DNA from: Acanthacorydalis orientalis
Taxonomy: Eukaryota; Arthropoda; Insecta; Megaloptera; Corydalidae
Direction of reading: 5' to 3'
Length of the DNA: 64,000 nucleotides
NCBI GenBank assembly: GCA_034766995.1
Contig: CM068318.1
Span: 2,682,501-2,746,500, forward strand
Within the stretch, counting starts at the first letter, position 1; every line of letters starts with the position of its first letter. Position numbers and translations under genes: made by a program. Below are positions 1 through 14,021 of this stretch, piece by piece. The notes under the pieces are model-generated. The model worked only from the letters and a program-made list of their open reading frames with translations, did not search any database and was not told the DNA's origin.

Positions 1-234
1 TTGAATAAATTAATAGTCTATCATTTTTTTATACGTTTGGTATTATTTATTAGACAGATTTTCGTGCCTTTTTCTATTAGCCTCGTTTTTAGTCAAAGCC
101 GCAGGATTTCTTCGAAGAGAGGAACATTTACACAGAGGAATGTCCTCGAAGACGATGGTGATTATGTAACTGATCGACGAATAAAAAGTTAAGTCGGTCT
201 TTTTATTGAAAAATAAGTATTATTTATCGATATC

Positions 235-297
<63 letters not shown>

Positions 298-634
298 TGT
301 ATGTATACATAAATGAAAATATTAATATCTACAAAGAGAAACTCAATAACAGTTAAAGATTTTTAAAATAAAACATTAACAATATTCGCATAAAGTATCG
401 AACGAGTACAAAACATGAAAAACAGAATACATCAATCTCGTCTTAACGAAAGGACAAGTATCTTCTATCCGGCAAATATACATTTTAAAGTATTTCCTGT
501 ATATTTACAAAGCAAACAGTAAATATATAAGAGAAAGCGTACATAATGCAGCGACACAAAAAATAATACATTATTTTTATTGGATATTCATGTTTTTTAA
601 ATGTCGTCCACGTTACACGTTTTATTTATTGAAT

Positions 635-702
<68 letters not shown>

Positions 703-1100
703 ATTGTAAACACTTCCGTGTACGTAAACAGTACAAAATAAATAATTTTAATTAGTATGATTAGACGTGGAGCACGAATTACATTATGAATCCCGTTTAT
801 GATTGTTTTAATCAATTATACGTATTTACATTCGTATGTATTTTAAAACACATACATTATTAAATAATCAACAATGCAATACAATACAATGTAAAAACAT
901 GCACGAACGGATATACATATATAAACATTGAGGGATACAGAAACATTCGGAGAGAGAGTGAGTGAGGATACGAACAAAACACACAGATCTAAATTAAATA
1001 CAGACAAGGAAAGAGAGACGCATTCGACATATTCAAAACATCTTATCAGCTAGGAATGTGGAATTTTTGACACGTTTATTGAACTAACACGAGATGCACA
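1..1100. other. AT-rich non-coding DNA with two (AT)n arrays
   Basis: No supported gene. The stretch holds (AT)n arrays at about 239-294 and 647-696, plus AT-rich unique-looking sequence. The short open frame at the left edge (1-192) has no start in context and no recognisable domain, so it is not called. Confidence 0.5.
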
Positions 1101-1108
1101 TAAAATTA

Positions 1109-1223
1109 GATGCGCAAATCGATTCGGTGCCTTTAAATCGATCCAATCTTGAAATTAAAATGTTTTCTAGTCGTTTCAGGAGTCTTAAGTGTCGACATTA
1201 ATATTTAAAAGCACTATACATCT
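1109..1223 (+). repeat. F2 repeat, truncated copy
   Basis: Begins TTAGATGCGCAAATCGATTC and continues through the F2-type segment with TTTAAATCGATCC and TCGACATTAATATTTAAAA, ending at CACTATACATC. It aligns by eye to the F2 copies at 18654, 38838, 50421, 57982 and 59303. The element stops where other copies carry an (AT)n tract, so only the first third of F2 is present. Confidence 0.55.
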
Positions 1224-1560
1224 AGGTCTCTGTGATTTGCCTCGCGGTCGGAGAGACGAACAAAACTAAAAAGCGCGCTTAATGAACGTTTAACAACACT
1301 TTAATTCTGTTAAACTGGCCGTATGATTTTTCAAACGGCTCGCATCGGATCCGTCCGATTGGCTCGTCGTCGCGCAGAGTCTTCTTCGCTCGTCCACGAG
1401 GACGAAAACGTATTTAAAAATGTATAACTATGTAAATAATAAACGGATAATCGTATCTGCGAAACGGGGCCAGTTATCTGCACGCCGCTCGACAGACACA
1501 ACACAAAACTCATTCCGCATTTCGACATTAACGTTCGACTTATCGCATTGTGATTCAAAG
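1220..1560. other. CpG-richer island, function unknown
   Basis: This stretch has many CG dinucleotides (for example GCGCGC, CTCGTCGTCGCGCAG) inside otherwise AT-rich DNA. It could be an untranslated exon or regulatory element of an unseen gene. The short minus-strand open frame across it has no recognisable motif. Confidence 0.25.
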
Positions 1561-1746
1561 CTGTTTTTTCGACGAATACTCATATATAACAGTTAATCAA
1601 CTCATGAGTGATAACATTTCTGACGCTCCGCCATCTGTATTCGCTATACGAAACGAGATTACGAACAAAGAAATGTTCAGATACAAACGGCGATGAATGT
1701 TATTATATATTTAAATCGAGATGTTATTATCTTTTACGTTTCGTTT

Positions 1747-1749
<3 letters not shown>

Positions 1750-1820
<71 letters not shown>
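1750..1820. repeat. (AT)n microsatellite
   Basis: Uninterrupted AT dinucleotides of about 70 bp. The array ends flush against the 5' terminus of the mariner element that begins at 1821. Confidence 0.95.
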
Positions 1821-3631
<1,811 letters not shown>

Positions 3632-3639
3632 CCGTTTAC

Positions 3640-4514
3640 ACAATAAATAAGTAAGTGGAACTGATAAAATTTTCAGCATTTTAAACGTTCCGCTGATTAA
3701 AAAATAATGAGCAGTAGAATGTAACTCTGACCGTGTATTTCCAATTACGAAGTCTTCTAAAACAAACATTTTTTATTAAATGAACAATGTAAATAAAACA
3801 AAGTATTTAATATGAATAAAACATTTCCAGTGTAATATAAAAACGTAAAAGATACGTTAACGAATTATACGCATATTCTTTATTTTCCTTCACAACGCAC
3901 AGTGCGTTTCCGATTAGATTTATTAATTGGCTTATATTGCTATTTTATATAGCATGTTTATACTTTCCTAAATTTTTGAAAAAAATCTTCATCCGCTGTT
4001 CAAATGTTACAGGTTCATAAAGACAATCTGCGATTCTACTAGTATTTTAAATATAAAAATTATTTTGTTGTCTTAAATTAGTTTGTCTTAAGCACTTAAC
4101 AAATTTAAAATACTAGTAGAAAAAAAACAATTAACCACAATTAGTTAACTATAAAAATATACGTTTTTTTTTCCGGAAAAATATCTCATTTCACACTAGA
4201 AACTATAAAACGATAAAGAGAGGAATTTAACGCTTCCTGTACTTTATTTAATTGATCTGTTCGATTCTAAACTACACAGAACAGTACTGGGACGGACGGT
4301 ACAGACAGAAACCTTCACAATTTGATTACTGATTTGGAAATAATCGTGACAAATATCTTCCAATCATTCTTATTTTATTCCAGAATCCTCAAAACAAATA
4401 AAAATAACGAAACGAGAAATTATTATTAAAAAAAAGAACAATACACTCGAATCGAAAATGATTTTCGGTACAAAAGAAATATATCAAAGGAATGTGTTTT
4501 TTTCCTGTATATAT

Positions 4515-4584
<70 letters not shown>

Positions 4585-5210
4585 AGAAAAAGTATATATA
4601 AAAGAACGACGTTTATCAATCGCGACTACAAGAGCGAATTAACATCACGATGGAACAATATTTCTGTGAGATTATCCACCTATCGATTCAAGTTCGTAGT
4701 TTGAAGGCTATTATCCTTTTTTGAACAGATCGCTGAACTAGCAATGTACCTCGTTAACGAGACTGCTGACTGTGACGATATTTTTCAGTTTATTTTCAAC
4801 CACCTGCCAAATGACGAAGAAAATTCTTCACATACAGAATTATGTGCATTGACACAGATAATTCAATTGCGCTGTTGATTAGCATTTGTGTTTCGAGATT
4901 CATATATACATACATTTTCATATCTGCGATCGCATACTGTGAAACACTGAAATGCAGGCGACGGATGACGCGGCGGCAGATGAAATCGAACTGGAAATTC
5001 GGTTTTGGATTATCGGTCGTGCGTGCGGACCTTTGTCGTGTGTGTGTGTGTTCGATTGGCGTAGTGGAATGTTTACAGGACGACGATCGAATTAGTTTAG
5101 AAGGTTCTAATAAGACAATCGTCTAATTTATCAATTTTCGTACTGGCCAGCTTCCGAACATAAGAAAGAAAATATTTATACAAATAAATTTTCGACAATA
5201 GATTAAGATG
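3640..5210. other. AT-rich non-coding stretch with one (AT)n array
   Basis: Contains an (AT)n array at 4518-4582 and otherwise no feature that can be supported. The open frame at 4842-5126 shows no domain, and its codons run through a TG-rich simple stretch. Confidence 0.4.
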
Positions 5211-5221
5211 TCTGTCTTAAA

Positions 5222-6070
5222 TAGTGTTTTATTAGACATTTGTGATCATAAATGATTCGTATGGTTTGTGGAGTGTGTGAAAAATGCATTTGTAAATATA
5301 AGAAAACTGCCAAATTTAAACTTTCATGAATGAAAGAAGTGTTGATTTGTGAAAGATACTTAGATATAAGAATTCATGCGTGGATGTTATTAGATCTGTA
5401 AGAAATATTCAATTTTAAAAGAGATTTTTCTCTTCTTGAGTGATTTGAGAATGATTAAATCACCATCAAATTATGCTTTGAAATAACAAAAAAATATAAT
5501 AAATAATGATTTATTAGACATTTTTGTCCGGATAACGTTTGTATGATTTACTGGGGTGAGTGGAAAAGTCATTTGTAAAAGTGATAAACCTGATGCATTA
5601 AAAATATCAGAGATTATTTATGTCAAGTTTAAAATTCCATGGAATGAAAGAAAAATTGATTTGTGAAAGATACTTAGATATAAGAATTCATGTGTGGATC
5701 TTATTAGATCTGTAAGAAAGATACAATTTTAAAAAAAGAGATTTTCCTCTTCTTGAGTTTTTTGAGAATGATTGAATCGCCATCAAAATACTCTTTAAAA
5801 CAATAAAAAAATATAATAACGATTTATTAGACATTTGTGACTGGAAAACGTTTGTATGGTTTGTAGAGTGTGTGGAAAAGTCATTATTAAAAATGATAAA
5901 TCTGATGTATTAAAAATATCCGACATTATTTATGTCAAGTTTGAGCTTTTATGGAATGAAATAAGAGTTGATTTGTAAGAGATACTTAGATATAACAATT
6001 CATGTGTGGATCTTATTAGATCTGTAAGAAAGATACAATTTAAAAAAAAGAGATTTGTGAATGATGGCGT
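5222..6070. repeat. Tandem triplication, about 313-bp unit
   Basis: Three head-to-tail copies start near 5222, 5504 and 5817. The marker GATACTTAGATATAAGAATT (third copy ATAACAATT) recurs about 313 bp apart. The first unit lacks about 32 bp present in the second and third (the segment around ATTATTTATGTCAAGTTT). The third is cut short near 6070. Each unit includes F1-like pieces such as TTTGTATGGTTTGTAGAGTG and GAATCGCCATCAAAAT, so the block is an F1-containing segment that was amplified. Confidence 0.85.
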
Positions 6071-6195
6071 CGCTATAACAACAAACTTAAGTAACAATCA
6101 ATTAAGATATTCGATCAGTTTTTGAATATTTGTGATCAGAAACCGTTTTTTTTTTAATCTGCGAACTGACTGAAAAAATCCTCGTTCCTTCTAAA
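6065..6195 (+). repeat. F1 palindromic family, right-arm fragment
   Basis: Contains AATGATGGCGTCGCTATAAC, then ACAATCAATTAAGATATTCG, and TTGTGATCAGAAACCGTTTT in the order typical of the F1 right arm. It is degenerate and lacks the left arm. Confidence 0.45.
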
Positions 6196-6728
6196 TTACT
6201 GTAACTAAAAACAGTACAAGTTATTAACACACATTTATGTCCCGACCAGAAAATGTTCCAAACAGTCTAAAGCGCAGACCAGATATCCGAACGTGTACGA
6301 ACAACGTCTCACGTTAGAACAATTACGTTCAATGTGCTTATTTTCGGTTCTTCCGCTCGCTGCCAACCGTCCTAAAAAAAAAACAACACGAGCGCCAACC
6401 CCTACCGAATTCGTATCTCGAGCGTATTTAACACTTTTCGTTTCGAAGTTGAAACATTGTCAGTACCAATTATAAACTTCTAGAACTTTACGAGTAGGTT
6501 AATTGTAATAATGAATTATAAATTCGACGAATTGAAAATATGGAATGATCGTTCACGCGCTGGTACCGCATACTTTATTCATATGTAATCAATTCGGTTC
6601 GAAACTTTTTTTTACATGAAAAATTTAACCCTCCTTGTGCTCGGATATTTTTGAAATACTCTTTTGTAGTCAGATAGATTAATTATTAAGTGGACACTAA
6701 AAACGAATTAGTAACTATATACATATAC

Positions 6729-6732
<4 letters not shown>

Positions 6733-6782
<50 letters not shown>

Positions 6783-6798
6783 GAGAGAGAGAGAGAGG
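6733..6798. repeat. (AT)n-(GA)n compound microsatellite
   Basis: About 45 bp of AT repeats followed by GAGAGAGAGAGAG. Confidence 0.9.
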
Positions 6799-6863
6799 TT
6801 TGAAAACTTATTATATAAAATATTTTAAATGTTAAAACATTGTCTGAAATATATATTGATATA

Positions 6864-6997
6864 TGTTGATGTATTTCAATCATTTAATGGACTTGAGAGG
6901 AATTTCTCTAAAGAATATTTATTCTATTTCACATAGATAAGAACGATTGTACTAATTACACAATCAAACCCGAGAATTACAGAAAAAATCTAAGAAA
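6864..6997 (+). repeat. 134-bp direct repeat, copy 1
   Basis: Nearly identical to 8534-8667, starting TGTTGATGTATTTCAATCAT and ending AGAAAAAATCTAAGAAA. The few differences are clustered mid-repeat (CACATAGATAAGAACG here against CACAACAATAACAACG there). The copies are in the same orientation 1,670 bp apart. No coding potential or terminal repeat is visible. Confidence 0.9.
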
Positions 6998-7573
6998 TTA
7001 TTCTATATTGAACACAAATCTAACCATTTGGATTTAATAAAAATCTTATCTATCATATCTACCTCCAATAATGAAGACCAGAATTCTATCACTGAATTTT
7101 TCTAAAACACACACACACTACTATTACTATTTTATTGTATCGGACTGTTTTTAACAAAAAAAATGAATTTTTAAATGATTTTCCTAAATGTTACATACTG
7201 TTCTTCAACGCAATCAAACTTATAAATTATTCATTACCAAATTACGGTATTAAACGAAATAGATAATTCATGAGATGAAAACGAGATTCACACTCGATAT
7301 CTTCTTTATTAAATAACCGAATAATTTTAATGTTCGATTATGATTCTAAGAAAACCGTCCTTTACATCAAGCTCGTCCCTGACCGCTTTCTAAAATAATT
7401 TAATTGAATTATGCATAGTTTGTAGATTTGAATAGAGACGCACGTACGAATCGATTCGCTTTTGTAGTCATTTAGAATATTGACAACAAATTCAATTGAT
7501 TTTGTAAGAAACAAAAGGACCGTCTGTGTCGAAATTGATAGTTTTATCTACAATTTACAGATGATTACCTTGT

Positions 7574-7576
<3 letters not shown>

Positions 7577-7642
<66 letters not shown>
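7577..7642. repeat. (AT)n microsatellite
   Basis: Uninterrupted AT dinucleotide array. Confidence 0.95.
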
Positions 7643-7648
<6 letters not shown>

Positions 7649-7879
7649 AATAATACACAAAGTTCATTCGAAAATTAAAACATCGAATTGATATAAAACC
7701 GTTTGATTTCAATTGGCCACTCGTTCCCGTTCTAGTTTGAAAATATTTACATTTTCTTGTGAAAATTCATTGCCGATCGTCGGCCGTATCTAAAGAAAAT
7801 ATTTAATTTATAAATGAACCAAGTTCATTCCTCATTCTCGTTACACGTTGATTCAATTAAATTTCGTATTATTCGCGAA

Positions 7880-8080
7880 ACTTCGTCGGAATCACATCGA
7901 CCGAGTGTAGAGTAGTTGGTGTTTCTGTTACTCTGGAACGCAATTCGTCCACTAATCAGTTTCGATAATCAATTGGACCGATTTTCGGCCGCATTCGTCG
8001 TCCGACGACGGCTTCACTCTCACGAAATGTGTACAATTTTTGTACAAACGGATGCCGATGTTTCGTTCGAATGGAGATGA
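7880..8080. other. CpG-richer island, function unknown
   Basis: Locally enriched in CG (for example CGGCCGCATTCGTCGTCCGA) within AT-rich flanks. No open frame with domain content. It could be a regulatory element or untranslated exon. Confidence 0.2.
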
Positions 8081-8533
8081 GTTATTAATGTGAGTTCTGT
8101 TCTTGTGTACAGTTGTCTTATGTCGTTGTCAATGTTTCAAGAACGAGAATATGCTTCGAGTGAATCTACAGTTGTCGTTTATACAAATACAGCTTTTTCG
8201 ATTCAATTATTTTTAATATAAAGCTATTGAAGTCTATAAAAGTAAACAGTCTACAATATGAAGTATCTTTAAGCGTTAATGTGGTAAGACTTTCAAGACC
8301 CACTAATAAAAATTTATATTAAATAATCAATGATTCATTCATTTTTTAAAGCATGCAGTAATTATGCAGGTAATTGCATTAAAAATGAAATTTTATTTCT
8401 TTTCTTTAGATTGATAATTTAATAATTATCTGCAACTCGAAAAAGTTATAAAGAAATATACATAATTTCATAAAAGTATCAAACTCAATCCTGACAAATA
8501 GATGATAATAAAAATAAGACAGTTTGAAATGCC

Positions 8534-8667
8534 TGTTGATGTATTTCAATCATTTAATGGACTTGAGAGGAATTTCTCTAAAGAATATTTGTTCTATTTC
8601 ACAACAATAACAACGATTGTACTAATTATAAAATCAAACCCGAGAATTACAGAAAAAATCTAAGAAA
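8534..8667 (+). repeat. 134-bp direct repeat, copy 2
   Basis: Second copy of the segment at 6864-6997. It is bracketed by two further short repeats of about 55 bp (8291-8345 and 8670-8725), both with ATTAAATAATCAA then ATTCATTCATT, which suggests a small nested duplication history. Confidence 0.88.
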
Positions 8668-8729
8668 ATATCTTTCAAGCCCCACAAATGAAAACTTATA
8701 TTAAATAATCAACAATTCATTCATTCGCC

Positions 8730-9900
8730 ACAAACTTCTATGTCCGAAATAAAAAAGCCGTTCTGAAATTTACATTTTCTTTCTATAATAAAAAGTATGT
8801 TGTTCAATTTTTGCATTTTGATTCATTCAGTAAACAAACGTTTAATTTACCAGTGATTTTCAACAAATTGTTGTTTTCCATCGATCAGTACTTAAGAATT
8901 ATATAAATTATTTATTAAAAAGGCACATCTGTTAATAAATTTGAAATGAGTCAATCAAACCCCCGCACAGAATTATTTTCTAAAAAAATATTTGTGTTTT
9001 TTCTAAGATTTCGGAAACAATCTTTAAAGATAAAATGTGAAAACACGACTCTTGCCAAAATCAAGAAAAAAATATGAGATTCATAATTAATCATAGTTAA
9101 TCCTGTAAATTAATCTTCAATAAAATAAACTTACCTCTAATATATTCAAACAAATTCATTGAATGTCCATCCTGTGATCTTTCTAGAATTACAAGATTTG
9201 CATTACATCTTTCATGGATGTAAGTAAACCTTTCAAAAGGAACTCAACAGCCATAGAGTTTAAAAAAATCCAGGAACTGAAAAATAAACATAACTAAAAT
9301 GAATAATGTTATAAGAATAAAATAATGAAAAAATATTAAAGAAATAGAATTGAAATTAAATATTTGAAATAAACGATAATTTTTATAAACTGATTTTTTT
9401 GTATATTCTTTTTCTTGTCAATAATGTTTAATAACTGTTTATTAATCATTTATGCACATTCATCCTCAGGATTCCTCACAATTACACCAGAGAATTCGAA
9501 CCAGAAAACCGAAGAAATATGTCGAACGTCGAAACAACAATGAGAGTCTCTAGACTAATTCTACTTGAAGACAATGAACAATCTAATACTAAATAAAGCT
9601 TTTTCATAAAGTTAAGACAATTATAAAGCTGATATATAACATTTTATCACATTTTTTTTCCATTCTTCTACATATCCTCAACTGATTTTCTATTTTTATT
9701 ACTGTATTTATAGATTAACGACAGAAGTCTTAGGAAATTGTAAAATATCATTGTTTTCAAACTAAAAGTCTATTTACCAACATATCTTAAGACCAAATTC
9801 TTCAAAAATACGATTTATTTACTAAAGAATCGAAAAATTCAACGCAGCGGAACTCTTTTGGCTAAAGAAATAATTAATGAAGAACTATATCATTTCAACT
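8730..9900. other. AT-rich non-coding stretch
   Basis: Nothing supportable beyond a weak F1-like left-arm trace near 9385-9480 (TTTATAAACTGA ... TTCATCCTCAGG). No gene. Confidence 0.35.
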
Positions 9901-9904
9901 ACCA

Positions 9905-9981
9905 TAAATGAATTTTTCACTCATCCAAAAAAACTTTTTCTGATCAAAAATGTTCAATAAATGTTTATTGATTTACTGTTG

Positions 9982-10032
<51 letters not shown>
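9905..10032 (-). repeat. F1 left-arm fragment running into (AT)n
   Basis: Carries AATGAATTTTTCACTCATCC, TTTTTCTGATCAAAAATGTT and CAATAAATGTTTATTGA, the F1 left-arm order, then an (AT)n array at 9984-10032. The same arm occurs at 14725-14815, also next to an (AT)n array. Confidence 0.6.
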
Positions 10033-10042
<10 letters not shown>

Positions 10043-10935
10043 AAGAGATAGAAACAACACTTTCATTCTCTATAAAAATGATTTATTAGCTCTTGAAAAT
10101 GGTATGTAAAACTAATGATATCTCATACGATCATTATGAATTTAATGGTACGAACTGCTCGGTTGCTTACTAAAATTTATAGTATTTAATTTGAACTGAA
10201 AGTGACGAACTGAGACATATTAAATCATATTTATTATAATAGCCAAATAATAGTAGGCTCCATGCGTTGACTATACGAGAGTTTAATATAAGTAGAGCAG
10301 AACAATATACGAGCATAATACAATAGCTGTGGGTTAGACTGAAGCCTCAACAATACCAGTAATACTCATATCTTGTACATAACATAATATAAAGGGTCTT
10401 TTTCCCCGAAATCCGCATGTAAAAAAGACTTAACGACGTATCGTCGCCCTTTTCAACATCACACATCTATAAAAGTTCCATTTTTTATTCACTTGCAGGT
10501 TTTCTCAAGTTGCAAACCGTCGAGAACCTACATAGAAAATAAATACCTGATAGGAATGAACAGAACGGGCTGTCTTAGGAATTTTCTGTAAACATACAAG
10601 ACTGTAAAATAAAATAATGTACAGCAGATGTGTCCGCGTATGAAAGATCATTAATTATAAACGCACTGAACGTTTCTTTTTTGAAATAAACAATGATGAT
10701 GGAAACTAAAAATAATTGTTTCGGCATACACAAAAAATCCGGGTAATGTAACGCGGGTAATGCGCGAGCTGGAGGCGATAAATTTGTTATCAGTCCTATA
10801 ACAACAAAAAAGCATGCTAGTGAAATTAAAAAAAATAATTGGAACGTACGTGTGGCGTACGAAAGTATAAACAGAAAGTATTTTAATGCAAATCGGAATT
10901 GATAACTTGTTTATACGAAAATGTATATAAGTATA

Positions 10936-11126
10936 GGGTGATACAACTTAGACTTTCACATGAAAGTATTAAAAAAAACGCAAAAATTAAAAAAAAAAAA
11001 CATGTTATCGCCCATTTAGTATTTTAGTATTGAACTGAACTAAAATGCTAAATAAAAAATACCATGATTTTTTAACCCCTGTGTCCTCTTTTAATACTTC
11101 CATGTTGAAGCCTACATTGAATCGCC
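10936..11126. repeat. F3 palindromic element, complete copy
   Basis: Left end GGGTGATACAACTTAGACTT and right end (reverse complement) GGCGATTCAATGTAGGCTTC form terminal inverted repeats. The arms continue with AAAGTATT / AATACTTCC, CATGTTAT / ACCATGATT, and a centre TTTAGTATTGAACTGAACT. TA lies on both sides (10934-10935; 11127-11128), fitting a 2-bp TA target duplication. It has no open frame of its own. A mariner transposase remnant follows within 200 bp. Confidence 0.75.
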
Positions 11127-11675
11127 TATATTTATTAACTAGAGCGATTGTGAAACGAGGAGTTGTCTTCGTTTATAAAAAAAGATATTGTAATATAAAT
11201 AAAAATATAATTATGAAATGTATTCGACTATATTTAAGATCGAAAATGTTCTTAAACAATTTTCAAAATCAATTCAACAATAAAAGATAGTTTCATCAAT
11301 CAGTTGCAAGACAATGCTCGACCACACACATCTCGAATCACAGTTTCCAAATTGAATTCATTAAATTGTTAAATTTTACCGCATCCGTCTTATTCGCCAG
11401 ATCTTTCACCGATAGACACTCATCTCTTTCGCCACTTGGAATATTATTTAAGAAATAATAAATTCCGAAACCAAACAGAAGTGATCAAGGATTCGAAGAC
11501 TTTATAAGCACTAGAAATTTCGATTTTTATAAAAATGGGATAAATAATCTAATTTCTCGTTGGAAAAAGACCATTTAGGTAGATGGAGCTTATTTTGATT
11601 AAATATATTTTGTTTTATTAAAAATATTGCGTTTTAATCCTCACCTACAAATTCCACAATTTCATATGATTCACC

Positions 11676-11678
<3 letters not shown>
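11127..11678 (+). mobile_element. Mariner 3' half with TAGGGTGA-type terminus
   Basis: The transposase remnant at 11301-11602 is followed by a short 3' UTR and an end that reads, in reverse complement, TTAGGGTGAATCATATGAAA, flush with the (AT)n array at 11679. No 5' TIR can be assigned with certainty. The F3 copy immediately upstream begins with a similar TATAGGGTGAT, so it may supply or mark the left end. The left boundary is arbitrary. Confidence 0.6.
11301..11602 (+). pseudogene. Mariner transposase C-terminal remnant (DD34D)
   Basis: Encodes the C-terminal catalytic half: LQDNARPHTSRITVSKLN (second catalytic Asp at 11310-11312), a stop within the next helix, then ILPHPSYSPDLSPIDTHLF (third Asp at 11415-11417). 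The two Asp are exactly 34 residues apart. It continues with RHLEYYLRNNKFRNQTEVIK and, after a one-base frameshift near 11493, reads FYKNGINNLISRWKKTI, a stop, and VDGAYFD. The normal C-terminal stop at about 11600 is conserved. The first catalytic Asp and the DNA-binding domain are missing. Dead copy of a lineage different from the mariners at 1821, 32004 and 56272. Confidence 0.85.

Positions 11679-11734
<56 letters not shown>
11679..11734. repeat. (AT)n microsatellite
   Basis: Uninterrupted AT array, flush with the 3' end of the mariner remnant. Confidence 0.95.
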
Positions 11735-11738
<4 letters not shown>

Positions 11739-12403
11739 TTCTATCAAGGATTAAAAAAGTAGTTTTCGTAAAAAATTGAATTTCACTTAACAAAAATGCA
11801 ATAATATTGCGGTACGATTACAACCTAATTTGAGCGAAACACATCCTGCCGTATCACTTCCCCAGACAACACGTGACTGCTTGGATTTGGGATGGGGAGT
11901 TAATTTGTTATCTTTACCGCCTAATTGTTATACAATACCAAGAGTATTAGGTTTTTTGAAATTTTTCCTAGCAACTGAAATGATGTTACTAAAGAATTGA
12001 AGTCAATAAATAAATAGATGTCAGATATATATATTCAGGGGGTTAAACTCCCAGGATATGTCGATACAAAAGAGCTGTTCTTAAGCATGAACTAAAGACC
12101 AGAAAATTAAATAATTAAACTAACCTGCAAAAAAACCCCCTAATTATGAACAACTATTCCACTGTAAATTTGTTTGTAGGAAATATCACAGTTTTAATTT
12201 TCTTCGCGCGGTGTTAAGCAATTCTCTAACGCATACTTTGAACATTTATGAACATACCGCACTATTATAATTATAACTCAACGACAGTTTCATATTTTTG
12301 TCGGTCTGTTTTTCTCGGTGCATATATTTATTGTTTTACATATTGTTAGAAACGCAGACAGAAAATATACAAGATAACTTTTAGTTGTGAAAAGGTGTCA
12401 TGT

Positions 12404-12805
12404 TTTTTTGTTTATTAAATTAATTAAAATGCAAAAATGGAACAGTGTAATTTTTATTATGAAAAGAATAATATTTGAAAACAGGAACAAAATTTAAATA
12501 GATTTTTTTCAAAAAAGGTAAATTTCATAACGGTTTTTTTTTGTCTCGGCATGGAAGATCCGTGCTGTGAATGATGAACCATTAATTATTTAATATCAGT
12601 TTTTGTTTATTAAATTAATTAAAATGCAAAAATGGAACAGTGTAATTTTTATTGTGAAAAGAATAATATTTGAAAACAGGAAAAAAATTTAATAGATTTT
12701 TTTTAAAAAAATGGAAATTTCATAACGGTTTTTTTTAGCTCCGACATGGAAGATCCGTGATATGAATGATAAACCATCAATTATTTAATATCAGTTTTTG
12801 TTTAT
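12404..12805 (+). repeat. 195-bp tandem duplication
   Basis: Two head-to-tail units of 195 bp plus about 10 bp of a third. GTTTATTAAATTAATTAAAA starts at 12410 and 12605, and GTTTATGAC restarts at 12800. Shared markers include GGAACAGTGTAATTTTTAT and CATGGAAGATCCGTG. Differences are few and concentrated in homopolymer runs, so the duplication looks recent. No coding content. Confidence 0.92.
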
Positions 12806-13009
12806 GACACTTGGAAATTCCGACAAGACATAAAGGAGTAAAAGTTTTTTTTCTGCAAATAAAACAAGTCGCATACACACACACTCTCACACAACAACAA
12901 CATTAAAGAGTACAAGATACACTAAAAACATTCGATCAGATTCGCACGTTTGAAACAATAATTCGATCACATGTTATACATTCTTTCGATAAGATTTGTA
13001 CTTTTCACT

Positions 13010-13302
13010 GCTACTTCTTTTTATCTAGAGGCACGTTCTCGTTCGTTCGTTCGTTGTCGCGATATCGAAGATCAACATATCGCGATCGTCGAGGTGTACA
13101 AAAAAAAAAAACCGAAAAAGACAATGTCGAATCGCAAATCTACTGGAAAGTTCGGGAAGACGAGTCAACAAGACTTCACAAAAAAAAACCGTGTAGAGTG
13201 ATTCTTCAACGAGATATTGCTCGGAGCGGGCGGACGGCGCGCCGGAAGATTCGACGATTCGAGAGTTCAATTTGTGAATAATACAGTTCAAGGACATGAC
13301 AG
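13010..13302 (+). other. CpG-rich island, possible untranslated exon
   Basis: Strong local CG enrichment (GGCGCGCCGGAAGATTCGAC and several TTCGTTCG repeats). It ends at GACATGACAG followed by GTAATT, a good splice-donor match at 13303. Overlapping short open frames in three frames have no domain. If real, this would be a 5' untranslated exon on the plus strand, but there is no independent support. Confidence 0.25.
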
Positions 13303-13330
13303 GTAATTTAATGTTTGAAACTAATGGCTG

Positions 13331-13335
<5 letters not shown>

Positions 13336-13417
<82 letters not shown>
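13336..13417. repeat. (AT)n microsatellite
   Basis: AT array of about 80 bp, among the longest in the window. Confidence 0.95.
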
Positions 13418-13422
<5 letters not shown>

Positions 13423-13973
13423 TATGAACATTAAGAACCTGAGATACTGACGCTCCCTAAATCCCCAAATAATCAATTACTATAGCACTCTGCAATAAAT
13501 TCTGCTATGTTTCATATTCTTTAAATTGGATGAATTTTCTTATAACTCCAAGACAGAATATTCATATCCTGTAATACATTTCTACTTGTAAATAAAATAT
13601 TAACGTTTAAATTATTAAGTCGGACAAATATGAAGGAGTGTGTGAAAAAATCACCGAATAAAAAAACATTTTAATATTTAAAATTAGTTTTTTCCATATT
13701 AAAGAATGATATTTGTTAAGAAACGATTTATGTATTCGACTGATTTTTAGCTAAGGTGATAGTAGCTTAAATTTCACATCTCTACACATATGAAAATGAA
13801 GTACAGTTGCGAAATCAGAATCAGAAAAAAATTTCTATCACAACAGGAAAGAATTCTCATAAATTGATTCTTTTTCATAACACGAACTATCCAAAAAAAA
13901 TTTTTCTGGGTAACAGAAAAGAAATTTATTCCTGAGATTTATTTTCTGGTATTGTAATAGAAAAGAGATTTAT

Positions 13974-13977
<4 letters not shown>

Positions 13978-14021
<44 letters not shown>

